Part shown: positions 44,001 to 53,100 of the stretch, one piece after another | Numbering within the stretch: position 1 is the stretch's first letter | Layout of the letters: each line of letters opens with the position of its first letter | Position numbers and translations under genes: made by a program | Notes under the pieces: generated by a model | The model's input: the letters and a program-made list of their open reading frames with translations, nothing else | Databases searched by the model: none | Told to the model about the DNA's origin: nothing | Source: Forficula auricularia | Taxonomy: Eukaryota > Arthropoda > Insecta > Dermaptera > Forficulidae | Length of the DNA: 64,000 nt | Direction of reading: 5' to 3' | NCBI GenBank assembly: GCA_024734495.1 | Contig: JALMQS010000729.1 | Coordinates: 1,178,001-1,242,000 of the forward strand

Positions 44001-46575
44001 CTAATTATTTATGTATTTTTTTTTAAAGAGTTTCAGAAAATTTACGATAGACTAGATATTAAACTAACTGAAAGAGGTGAATCCTTTTACCAATCTAGGA
44101 TGGTAGCTATAGTAAAGGAATTAGAAGAAAGAGGTAAATAATATATTATATGATAGTTATAATAATAATTAATTTTATAATAATTAATATTTTTATTTTC
44201 CAAATAACTTACAGGTTTTCTTGAAGAAGATAATGGGCGAAAAATAATGTGGGGTCTAGACAAATCGGAGGGCTCTATTCCTTTAACAATAATCAAATCA
44301 GATGGAGGCTTCACTTATGACACATCCGATATGGCCACTATTCGCAATCGTATAGAAGAGGAAGATAGAGAGTGGCTTATTTATGTAACTGATGCAGGTC
44401 AAAGCAAGCATATTGAGATGATTGTATCTGCAGCGAAAAGAATGGGAATACTCGATTCCAATAAGGTCAGAGTAGACCATGTAGTTTTTGGAGTTGTTTT
44501 AGGAGAAGATAAAAAAAAATTCAAGACTAGATCAGGTGATACAATACGTTTAATTGAACTTTTAGATGAAGGTTTAAAAAGAGCTTTAGATTGTCTTAAA
44601 GATAAGGTCTGTATTAATGAGATTAGAACGAGAGACTTCGTTTTACAAACAGGATGTAATGAAGAAGATTTTTATATTTTTTTTTAGGGAAGAGATAGTG
44701 TTCTTTCGCCAGAAGAGCTTAAAGAAGCTCAGGAAGCTGTAGCCTATGGGTGTATTAAATACGCAGATTTATCACACAATAGGCATTTAGATTATGTATT
44801 CTCATTTGATAAAATGTTACAAGATAAAGGAAATACTGCAATTTATTTATTATATGCTCTTACTAGAATACGGAGTATAGCTCGAAATGCTAATATTTCA
44901 TCAAATCAAATAGCAGAAGCAATTGAAAAGACAACGCTTTCTTTTAAGCATCCAAAAGAATGGCAACTAGCTAAGGTATATAAATATAAAAAATTCAAAA
45001 TAAGTATTTCTTTTAATCCTTAGTACCTGGAGCCACCGAGCGATGCACGGTAACCAAATTAAAAAAAATACAAAATACATATAGTTCACCCAAGCTGATG
45101 TAAACTTTGGTAAAAATATAAATTAAATTTTAGTTCAATTTGATTTGATTTTGGCTGCGAAAAATCGACCCTTTTACCTGAATTTAAAATTAAAAATAAT
45201 ATTAATATATCGCTTTTAACTAAATCAAAAAATTACCGAGCATCGCTCGGTGTTTCAGGTACTTGATTTTAAAATCTAGAACAAGAAAGAAGTCCAATTT
45301 TAATCTTAGTTATATATTTTTATAAATCCCCCCTAATAAAGGAACAGAGGAAAATAAAGTATACATTATTAAATAAAGCCCCGCTTGCATTCGTTCGGGT
45401 TGGTAACCTCACCCTAAAATCAACATAAACGTAGGAATTAAACAGGCCTCAAAACTAATGTAAAAAAACCACCACATTGGTGGTCGCAAAGGTCATCCCA
45501 GGTAGCACAAGAATAATCTATAAATATTCTGATAATATCTTCTCTGGATATTGGAATATCCTGCGAATAATCTTTCAATCTTCGTAGATATTCTGGGAAT
45601 TTTCTTAGAACTAAAATATTCGTGTAGGACATTAAATTCCCTTTCCCGGAATATTCCTAGTTGCGCAATATTCTCAGAAGATTAACGCCCATACAAATAT
45701 TCTGTGGATCTCCTGGAGATAATTGGAATATATATGTCCTTTAAATAACTTCTGAAAATATTCTGGGGATAATTAGAATCACCATCCATCAACGCCAACC
45801 CCAACCCCAGCAAATACCCCTGGAAACGGCGTTGGTTACCCCATCAACGGGGGAGGGGGGGGGGGTGGCTTTAGGGATTTATTTTCTGGCAATTAACTTA
45901 GTAAATTGGATTGTATCTAGCTTTCTGAGATTTGTCTCGTGATCCCGGCTTCTTTTCCTTCTACTCTGTTCTTTTCACGATGGAGGGGCCAGCCCATACA
46001 GGCCTTTAGGGGATGCACCTTCTATGTATCTCCTTCTCACATCAATATTAAAAAAAAAAAAAAAAAAGAACCGGGTTGACCGTTAGATACACGGTGCTTT
46101 GGTAGGGGTTTTATTGGCTACTCCCTTCAAGGGAGATAGGATAATTATCAAAATCTAGAACAAGAAAGAAGAACTCCAATTTTAATCTTAGTTATATATT
46201 GAATGGTGATTTTCTCATTTGTACTCCATTAATTCTTATTTTTTTTCAGGCTCTCATTAAATTTCCAGAAGTTTTAGTAAAAATTACTAAAGATTTATGT
46301 TTACATCACCTGTGTGAATATTTATATGAAATATCGACATGTTTTACTGAATTTTATGATGGCTGTTATTGCATAGAAAAAGATAAGAATGGTAAGTTTC
46401 AAAATAAAAAAAAAAATTAAATGATAAATTTGATTTGAATTATTTAAAATGATTTTTTGTTTCAGGGGAGATAATATCAATAGATATGAATCGAATTTTA
46501 TTGTGTGAAGCAACAGCTCTTTTAATGGAAAAATGCTTCAGTATTTTGGGATTAAAAACTGTTTCTAAGATGTGA
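35086..46575 (+). CDS. ArgRS: cytosolic arginyl-tRNA synthetase, 11 exons
   Basis: It ligates arginine to tRNA-Arg in the cytosol. Exons: 35086-35130, 35207-35353, 36847-37069, 39199-39448, 39528-39711, 42319-42448, 44029-44133, 44215-44606, 44688-44975, 46250-46391, 46466-46575. Phases agree at every junction and give 671 residues, close to animal RARS1 (about 660). Residues 1-64 are a heptad-like Leu/Glu region ([18 protein letters not shown]), matching the N-terminal extension that docks animal ArgRS in the multisynthetase complex. The Arg-specific N domain follows ([13 protein letters not shown]). The class I signature HVGH is near residue 217, and the KMSKS-equivalent KFKTRSG near 460. 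The C-terminal tRNA-binding helical domain ends with [11 protein letters not shown]. No premature stop is seen. AATAAA lies at 46622-46627. The intron 3 donor (GTTTTA) is weak. All large introns are full of transposons. Confidence 0.95.
35400..35700 (-). repeat. hammerhead-bearing repeat, inverted copy 1
   Basis: It is the reverse complement of 36490-36775, sharing 'ggaattggacataaataaa' at the outer end, the ribozyme region and 'aaagattaaagatg' further in. It lies in ArgRS intron 2. Confidence 0.8.
35443..35494 (-). ncRNA. type I hammerhead ribozyme motif, copy 1
   Basis: On the - strand: a 10-bp stem I (AAATGGGCCA with TGGCCCATTT), the core CTGAGGA, stem II GTCGA..TCGAC, GAAA, and then CATC just before the stem I return. 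The core and both stems are intact. The minimal stem III palindrome ACGT of the other copy is ACAT here, which would weaken dimeric folding. Cleavage would be expected after the C preceding TGGCCC. Confidence 0.75.
36190..36500 (+). repeat. Helitron-like repeat family E, copy 2
   Basis: A G-rich tract (36210-36410) is followed by 'atcagaattttaaattaaaa' and the hairpin CCGAGCATCGCTCGG (36474-36488), then 'tggctccaag'. A GC hairpin near the 3' end is a Helitron hallmark, but the terminal CTRR is not clear. It lies between the two hammerhead-bearing copies. Confidence 0.6.
36490..36775 (+). repeat. hammerhead-bearing repeat, copy 2
   Basis: The inverted partner of 35400-35700 within ArgRS intron 2. 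The pair could fold the intron transcript into a long hairpin. Confidence 0.8.
36674..36725 (+). ncRNA. type I hammerhead ribozyme motif, copy 2
   Basis: Stem I is AAATGGGCCA (36674-36683) with TGGCCCATTT (36716-36725), 10 of 10 pairs. The core CTGAGGA is at 36684-36690, stem II GTCGA/UCGAC at 36692-36696 and 36703-36707 with one unpaired A before it, and GAAA at 36708-36711. The palindrome ACGT forms a minimal stem III, and the cleavage dinucleotide UC ends at 36715. Minimal hammerheads with a tiny stem III are known from the long terminal repeats of Penelope-like elements and are thought to work as dimers. The element they belong to here is not otherwise identified. Confidence 0.8.
37090..38450. 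repeat. repeat family C array in ArgRS intron 3
   Basis: Units built from 'gacatctgatccaaatacaaa', 'cataagaatatc', 'ccaaattttgtatacata' and C or G runs occur at 37140-37290, 37320-37440, 37565-37760, 38190-38290 and 38320-38450, in both orientations. 37830-37860 shares the 'gtacagacaaaacc' end with 33160. Related units are at 19285-19495. It is a non-coding, locally amplified family. Confidence 0.65.
38596..38868 (+). repeat. tRNA-derived SINE family 1, full-length copy
   Basis: A tRNA-like head with B-box-like GGTTCGAGACT is followed by the body shared with 7878-8092 and 27005-27258. A 14-base direct repeat AATCAATGAGGTGA flanks the copy (38582-38595 and 38869-38882), the target duplication expected of LINE-mobilised SINEs. 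It lies in ArgRS intron 3. Confidence 0.9.
39805..40740 (-). pseudogene. Jockey-type LINE, 5'-truncated
   Basis: It lies antisense within ArgRS intron 5. A poly-T tract at 39805-39822 marks the 3' end. The frame 40720-40013 (235 codons) covers the region just after the YADD catalytic motif to near the ORF end: [24 protein letters not shown], then [27 protein letters not shown] and LATLDAIQK. The catalytic domain is missing, so it cannot mobilise anything. Related copies are at 11587, 25079, 46708 and 52018. Confidence 0.9.
40741..41890. repeat. intron sequence with one hAT-like end
   Basis: 41100-41150 starts CAGGGCTGTCCAACCTGG, a typical hAT 5' terminus, but the partner end was not found. 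The rest is AT-rich, with no coding sequence. Confidence 0.4.
41897..42245 (+). mobile_element. Penelope-like element fragment, deleted
   Basis: 41897-41945 is the inverted counterpart of the 43605-43657 region, and 42000-42200 of 42845-43010. A large internal deletion removed the endonuclease. The sequence CTGATGA, stem GAAGG..CCTTC, GAAA, CTATAGTC (42054-42088) resembles a minimal hammerhead with palindromic stem III but only two base pairs of stem I. It lies in ArgRS intron 5, just upstream of exon 6. Confidence 0.65.
42480..43975 (-). mobile_element. Penelope-like element with inverted terminal repeats
   Basis: It fills ArgRS intron 6. The endonuclease frame on the - strand is followed by the 3' region (42900-43000, with CTGATGA and GAAACTATAGTC) and then a long block at 42490-42840. 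That block recurs in inverted orientation at 43680-43960 ('cttgaccgacacgtgattgg', 'gagtgggtgctcat'). Terminal repeats in opposite orientation are typical of Penelope-like insertions. The reverse transcriptase is lost. Confidence 0.75.
43181..43657 (-). pseudogene. GIY-YIG endonuclease domain of a Penelope-like element
   Basis: A 158-codon frame. Residues 45-100 carry [28 protein letters not shown] and [13 protein letters not shown]: the GIY..YIG pair (here GVY and YLG), the conserved Arg and the C-x2-C / H / H metal-binding set found in Penelope-like elements and not in most other GIY-YIG nucleases. In the intact protein this domain follows a reverse transcriptase, and the first residues ([14 protein letters not shown]) are the linker. 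The upstream part is missing, so the copy is 5'-truncated. Confidence 0.85.
45015..45270. repeat. Helitron-like repeat family E ends, facing copies
   Basis: 45022-45055 carries the end motif inverted ('tacctggagccaccgag'), and 45175-45262 carries it forward with the hairpin CCGAGCATCGCTCGG. They lie in ArgRS intron 9. Confidence 0.6.
45490..45800. repeat. cluster of AATATTC motifs
   Basis: The motif (G)AATATTC(T/C) or a one-base variant appears about ten times within 300 bases, at irregular spacing, with palindromic forms. It lies in ArgRS intron 9. It may be a decayed tandem array. Confidence 0.45.
45880..46066 (+). repeat. Jockey-type LINE 3' tail
   Basis: It is the reverse complement of the tail region at 11600-11690 and 39820-39900 ('gatggaggggccagccc'), ending in a poly-A run at 46049-46066. 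It is only a 3' remnant, in ArgRS intron 9. Confidence 0.75.
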
Positions 46576-46621
46576 TATACTCAAGAATTTTTTTAACAAA
46601 CTTACCGATGTATAATTATTT

Positions 46622-46627
46622 AATAAA
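46622..46627 (+). terminator. polyadenylation signal of ArgRS
   Basis: AATAAA 47 bases after the ArgRS stop codon. It is the first canonical signal downstream. Confidence 0.75.
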
Positions 46628-46707
46628 CTAATTTTATCAAACCAGATACTAAAATTATTTGTATTACTATTTCAACCAACTGTGAATAAAACGAGGGTGT
46701 CTTCTAA

Positions 46708-47035
46708 TATTTTTTTTTATAATGAAATTGATACAAGAAGTTGCCCAAAAAAGATACAATCTATGTAGACCCTTGCATCATAGTGAAGCAAGCTACAGTC
46801 TCTAGAAGTCATTGGGATAGACGAATCGGCGAATACTATTCTAATTTAATTACCAAGGGGTGTTGAATGTTTGAAAATCGTATATTTCGCGCAAAAGAGA
46901 AGGATTATTGATTTTATATCGTCAGAATAGCATTGGGGGAAAGTCAGGAAACAGTTCTACGATGGCCTAGGGAGTCAAGAGCGTCAGTTAATGCTGGAAC
47001 TCCTTTTAGAGCAATAACGCGCTAGCCCCGTGTCG
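46708..47035 (-). pseudogene. Jockey-type LINE 3' remnant
   Basis: A poly-T tract is followed by a diverged version of the 3' region seen at 52030-52450 ('gtcattgggatagacg', 'tattgattttatatcgtcag'). It is more decayed than the other copies. Confidence 0.65.
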
Positions 47036-47039
47036 ACAT

Positions 47040-47740
47040 CAAATAATAGAAAAAATATTAAATCAATTAGATCTCAATAAAAATCCTAATAATTATTTTT
47101 AACAATCATTCAACTTAATTATCAAATAATAATGATCAAATATTTAATTATTAAATAAATAATTTAATAATAATTAATAATTTAATAATTTTGCGACACT
47201 GTTCTGTGACATTCCAGAGTGTATTGCAAGTCTTCTGGATGAATTCCAGTTCCAATTTCGTTATTTTGGCCTGTAACTGTTTCTTCGTACCCTTTACATT
47301 TACTGTTTTGTTTTGTTTTTTACTTATTTTAAATAGATTTACAACACTATAAAATGAAGCTCCTCAGGGCAAAATTATTTAATAATTAAATATTTGATCA
47401 TTATTATTTAATAATTAAGTTAAATAATTATTATTTGGATTTTTTTGAGATCTAATTGATTAAATATTTTTTTTTATTGATGTCGTATAAAAAATAGTTT
47501 TTATGAAAGTTGTTCAGTTTTTTTTGAAGATTAAGAATATGTACAAAAACATATAGGTTTCCATTTAAAAAACAGAAGTTGACCTCGAAATACCCTTGAA
47601 AGCTTGTTCTAGGTCGACAAACAATAGCGTAGTTTAGTTTCCCCTCTGATATAAACAAACTTTTATTTGAAACTTTTTTCCATATAATGCACTGTTTTTG
47701 AGTTATAAGACTGTCTCAAGATAAAAAACTCACCCGGTAT
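47040..47740. repeat. interspersed repeat family D, copy 2, with AT palindromes
   Basis: 47380-47740 matches 22085-22480. The AT-only stretch at 47045-47200 is an inverted version of 47380-47460. A unique block with 'gacactgttctgtgacattcc' separates the arms. Confidence 0.6.
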
Positions 47741-49050
47741 ATGAATATAGATATATATTTATGGTAGGAAATTATAAATATTTCTCAAGGAGACTATGGA
47801 TTTTTGTTTGAGGGAACAAAGGATCTCAAATCATCCACTAAAACTAATATTTGATTGATATGGATAAGAGAAAAAAATATTTTCAGACGTTGAATATTTT
47901 ATTTTTCATCCAGGTTTACAAATAATGTGCAAGTTTGGTCTTACGACACAAAATGACATTTAAAATTGGGTTCTTGGTCGAAAATCAGAATGAAGAAAAA
48001 ATTCATAAATAAATTAAAGGTATATTTATAACGTAACTTAATTTGAATGTCGAAGCATTTGCGTACAAATTTGTACTTCTTTGGTGAACAAAAAAATAAA
48101 AACTTGTATAAATTTCTATACAAGCAGTTTTCTTCATAAAAATAATAATATACAGAATACAAAAATAAATTATAATAGATCAGGTTAATAATACACAACC
48201 AAAAAACGAGTGCTTCTCAAAATTGTTCCTTCTTGAACAAAGATGTCTTCTTTTGCAAATATACCTGATGACAATGCTTTGTGCTTTCTCAATCGTAAAA
48301 TTGAAATCAATATTTAATTACAACACATCCATTATATGTATAGTTCGGAATAGATGCTACTACTGATTTTTGAGTATTCCAGGAAATATCTATTTGACAT
48401 AATTTTTGTATATATTGGGATAGGGAAATGAATGACGACTCTAAAACGAAAATGTAGTCATTAGATTTCACTCTAACAAGATGTTGAATTATTTATATTA
48501 AGTGATTTAAATTAAATCGATGAGTTCTAAACTATATCATCTCTATATATTCTTTTTTTTTTATATATATATATATTTCAAGTTCAATTAACTATATTCA
48601 TAGTCGTTTTATCTTGTGCGAAAAGAAGTCATAAACCAGTTTAGTACAGGGAATCAACTAAAATTTGAATTTAGTTCGAAAATGGTGAAACATTTAATAT
48701 ATTGGCGATGATATCTTTTTCAAACTGATTGATTCATTTATATAAATAATTTTCTATTTTCTTTATAAATCACTTAATATTAGTAAACATTTCCGTTTTA
48801 AAAGTCTACAAATTCTAAAATAGTACATATCCAGAAATATTTCAAAGTTATATATACAGAGTGTTATTATTCAAGTACACACTATTGATAACTTTGTAAT
48901 TATTATTGTTGGAGCTATTAAATGAGGTCGGTTAAAGTAAATGGAATTTTTTGAGCTGATTACAATTGAGCATAACATTTCTAAGTTATTGGTTAATATG
49001 TTTTACCATACTTTGATAGACATTTCTAAACAAAAAAGTTATGATATATC
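47741..49050. other. no gene seen
   Basis: Very AT-rich, with (TA)n runs near 48560. Nothing recognised. Confidence 0.5.
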
Positions 49051-49616
49051 CAGGCCCGTGCTGGCCAGGGGGGATAGGGGGACTTGTCCCCCTGCGCCCT
49101 TTGCCTAAATGGCTTTTTGCGCCCCTGTCCTAAAATCGTGAGAAAATCTAATAAACAAAAACAATTAAAATTTGTTTTAATGTACTCAACAAAACCAAAA
49201 TTAAATTATTTACTCTTGGAATGAATAATATTAATATCCTTATAGAAGAACATATTGGCATATTGAAACTAGCTAGCTATTTTTACAGATAATTTTTGAA
49301 ATGAATGAAAATATATGTTAATTTGAAAATCATTTTCTTAGAAATCTCGCCAGTGAAACCAGCTCAGAAATGGCGCGTATGTTACTGTTTTAGTATAATA
49401 ATTTGTAATTTTGTAATTTTTTGAAATTAAAACGTAATGATTTAGTAAAAGAACTTTCAATTTCTTGTTTCCCAAAAACATATGTATTTTTAAAAAATAA
49501 ATTTGTAATAAAAATATGCCAAATTTTGAATATTTTTGAAGCCAGATTAGATTTTCAAAAAATTTTCGGTCAGCGCCCCATCATGCTACTTTGTCCCCAG
49601 CCCTTCAGAGGGCCTG
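49051..49616. mobile_element. non-autonomous hAT element with 8-bp duplication
   Basis: It starts CAGGCCCGTGCTGGCC and ends AGAGGGCCTG, flanked by identical GATATATC (49043-49050 and 49617-49624). The 566-bp interior contains a 72-codon frame of uncertain origin (KRNDLVKELSISCFPKTYVF). Confidence 0.85.
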
Positions 49617-50124
49617 GATATATCATAACAAGAAATTGAGAAATAAAGAAGTTTATAGATTACTTATGAAACAATAAAAGATTCTATCAACTACCATTAT
49701 TAATAGAATGATAGTGGTAGTAAAATCTTAAAAATTCTTATTTTGTTCCATATGATATTTCAATAATTTCTGAATATTTTCGTTTTGATGTACTGGAACT
49801 TTGTATTCACAATCGATTTGTTTGTAATGGTAAAGTAAACTACACAGGGTCTTTTTAAAAATAATTTAAAAATGCGATGCTCAATTGCAAATGCCTTAAA
49901 AAGTCCTACTAGTTTGCCCATTTAAAGCACCAACAAATAAATAATAAAGTTAGCAATAGTGTTCACTTGAAACACCCGATGTATATACATACATATATAT
50001 ATATATATATATACTTATATATACATATAATATTTGATTTCCCAATTTAAATAAGAGTTGACATCTAATGTACGAAAAAGACAAAAGGGATATTACTTGA
50101 TGAAATAAATTGGAAGTAATTAGA

Positions 50125-53100
50125 TCATTCATTTTTTGGTGGACTCCACAATTGATTACTGCCTTTTGGAGACCAAATGTTGTTCAAAGAGCGAAATGGG
50201 TCGAATGATGGACTTCGCTATAACAAAATAAAAATGAAACAGAAGATAAATAACAGTTTAATTAAAGTATTGAAAAAGAAACAAAACATTCATAGTCCAG
50301 TCAAAATAGACATTTAAGCTTACAATAATTCGCATAGAGCTGAAAATTGGTACAGGTCTTAAATACACTATTACAAATGAAATATCATAAAATCCCCATT
50401 CTTCCGACCTATGCAAAAAAAATTTGGCAAATATCGGTTTTTTGCCTTTTTCTCGTAAACAGTAAGTGTTATCGTAAAAATAGGTTAAACAAAAGTTGTA
50501 GATCATGCAATTCTCTATAAAAATTGTTTTTATAATTTTTTTTTACGAATCACAATTCCTGAGATATCACGATTCCAAAAGTTGGAGACGTCGTAATCTA
50601 CATAAATATGCAAAAAATTGCAGTTTTTCCTTTATAAAATGAAAACCTCTCATCCTAGAAAGTTGATTTTAGTCTTATTCTATAGGAGAATTTGTTAACT
50701 TGAACTTTTACTTGGACCATTTTTTTGATAAAATTCTTAGATTTATAGATATCCAGCATTTTCCGGACAGGAATATGATCCGAATCCGCAAAAGTGTAAT
50801 GGAAAATGCTGGATATCTATAAATCTAAGAGTTTTATCAAAAATAGTGGTCCAAGTAAACGTTCAAGTCAATAAAATTTCCTAGAGAATGAGACAGTAAT
50901 CAAGTTTCTAGGATGAGTTGTTTTCATTTTATGAAAGACGAAACTGTAATTTTCTGAAAAAACGGATCATTTCCTGACATGGAAAATGCTGGATATCTAT
51001 AAATCTAAGAACAAAAAAGTGGTCAAACGTTCAAGTCAACAAAATCTCCTAGCAAATTAGATAGGAATCAGGTTTCTAAGATGAGCGGTTTTCATTTTAT
51101 TAAGGAAAAACTGCGATTTTTGCAAAAAAAGAATGATGATTCGTAGAAAAAAAGTATAATAACAATTTCTGTAGAGGTGAACACGGACTGCAAATAGCAA
51201 GTGATATCTGATTAATAATAATGGAATAAACATATTAATATTTCGAATAACTTTGGATAAAGTGTTTAGCAACGATCCGTTGCAGTTTATTTTACATTAA
51301 AGATGAAGCAAAGTTAGCTGATGAAATTTTTTTAAAACATAAGTCCGGCAAAAATATTTTTTTTCATCAAAAGTATAGTACTTATTGTTTTATTTTGAAT
51401 TCTGGTCAATAGCAGGATTATTCAGGATTGCGTAACAAAAATTAGAATAATAAAATGTGTAAATTTGTAGCCACAGCATCTTGATATTTAGGGCAGGGTA
51501 GCGATTTTCACCATTTTCTAAAAAATGTCTATAACTCGAAAACTGTGAGACTTTTATTAAACAAATTTTTATGTTCAGGACCGTCGTAAATTGCCCTATT
51601 CCCTGTTCACGGTTTATCGTTGTGATACGGGACACCCTGTATATAATAGGTGAATTAAATTAAACATTATTGGATAAAAAATGTTTCACCAAGTACCAAC
51701 ACCAAATTCCTTAAAAACTATTAAACATTATTTACCTATTTTTATAGTTCAGATTCTTGATGATAAAAATGTTTGAAGAAGATTTCGAGCAAGTAATTAT
51801 CAATCAACTACTCGAGTGAAACTTTTTATTTGTACTATGCCAATGCGTTTAGATGATAGTTCGAATCAATTTAATTTGGCTGATTTTACACGCAGAGCAT
51901 ATGGGACTAATTATAATGAAACTCTACGTGTGCATATCCACATAAACAAACTGTGTGATCATCTCCAAATAAAATAATGTTTAAAAACACCTTTCAAAGT
52001 GGTTTTATTTCGATACTTTTTTTTTTTTAATGCAATCGAATGCAAGAAGGGGCGCACCAGTAAAGAAGCAGCCCCTATGGATCTCGAAAGACCCTTGCAT
52101 TACCGAAGAGAAGGAAAAGTTGATTAAGTGAGGGGGTGGAGACGTAGGTGTTTATGCACTCGGGTTTTGAAGGTTTGAATATTATAAGTGCTGGGAAAGA
52201 TGGAGGCTGGGAGAGAGTTCCAGTTCCTTGAAGTCATGGGGATATATGTATTGGCGAATGAAGTGGTCCGGCACTTTTCTAATTTGACCGCGAAAGAGTG
52301 TTGGGAGTCGGCAAAACGCGTGCTACGCACAAAGCATGCTTTGGGGGGGGGGATTATTGATTTTATCTCATCAGAACACCTGCCGTGATAGTATCTATAG
52401 AAAAGGGAAAGGGCAGAGATATTTCTTCGATGAGCTAGCGAGTCGAGGGAGTCGGTGAGGGTAGAATCGTCAATTAGCCTGACGGCTCGTTTCTGAATTG
52501 CATCCAGGGTAGCAAGAGAATATTTAGAGGCTCCTCTCCATAGATGAGAGCCGTATTCGAGACAGGGGCGGATTTGGGCCTTGTAGATGGTGAGAAGATG
52601 TGGGGGCTTGAAAAATCGCTTGGACCTGAATAAGTAGCCAATCTTCCTTGCTGCAGATTTCGCCACAGAGGAGATGTGTTCATTCCAAGACAGGTCAGAT
52701 GCAAGAGAGACTCCCAACATGAATAGGCTGTCACACATTTTCAGGGTATTCGAATCGAAGTAAATATCAGTGAAATTTATATTGTCGCGCCTAGAAATTA
52801 GACAACATTGAGTCTTGTTTGCATTAAAGTTAACTAAATTTTGGAAGCCCCATTTATTCAGTTTGTCTAGGTCGAGAGTGATTGAGGAGGCAACATTGAT
52901 TCGATTATTCGGGAGTGAGGGTTTGCCGTGCAGAGTGCTATCGTCGGCGTAACAATGAGTGAGGTTTGACGTTTGATCGATAAGGTAGTTTATATAAATT
53001 AGGAAGAGTGTGGGGGAGATTACAGAGCCTTGGGGAACACCAGCGTTTGTGGAGAACGATTGAGATGATATTCCATCTACCACAACTTTTATACTACGGT

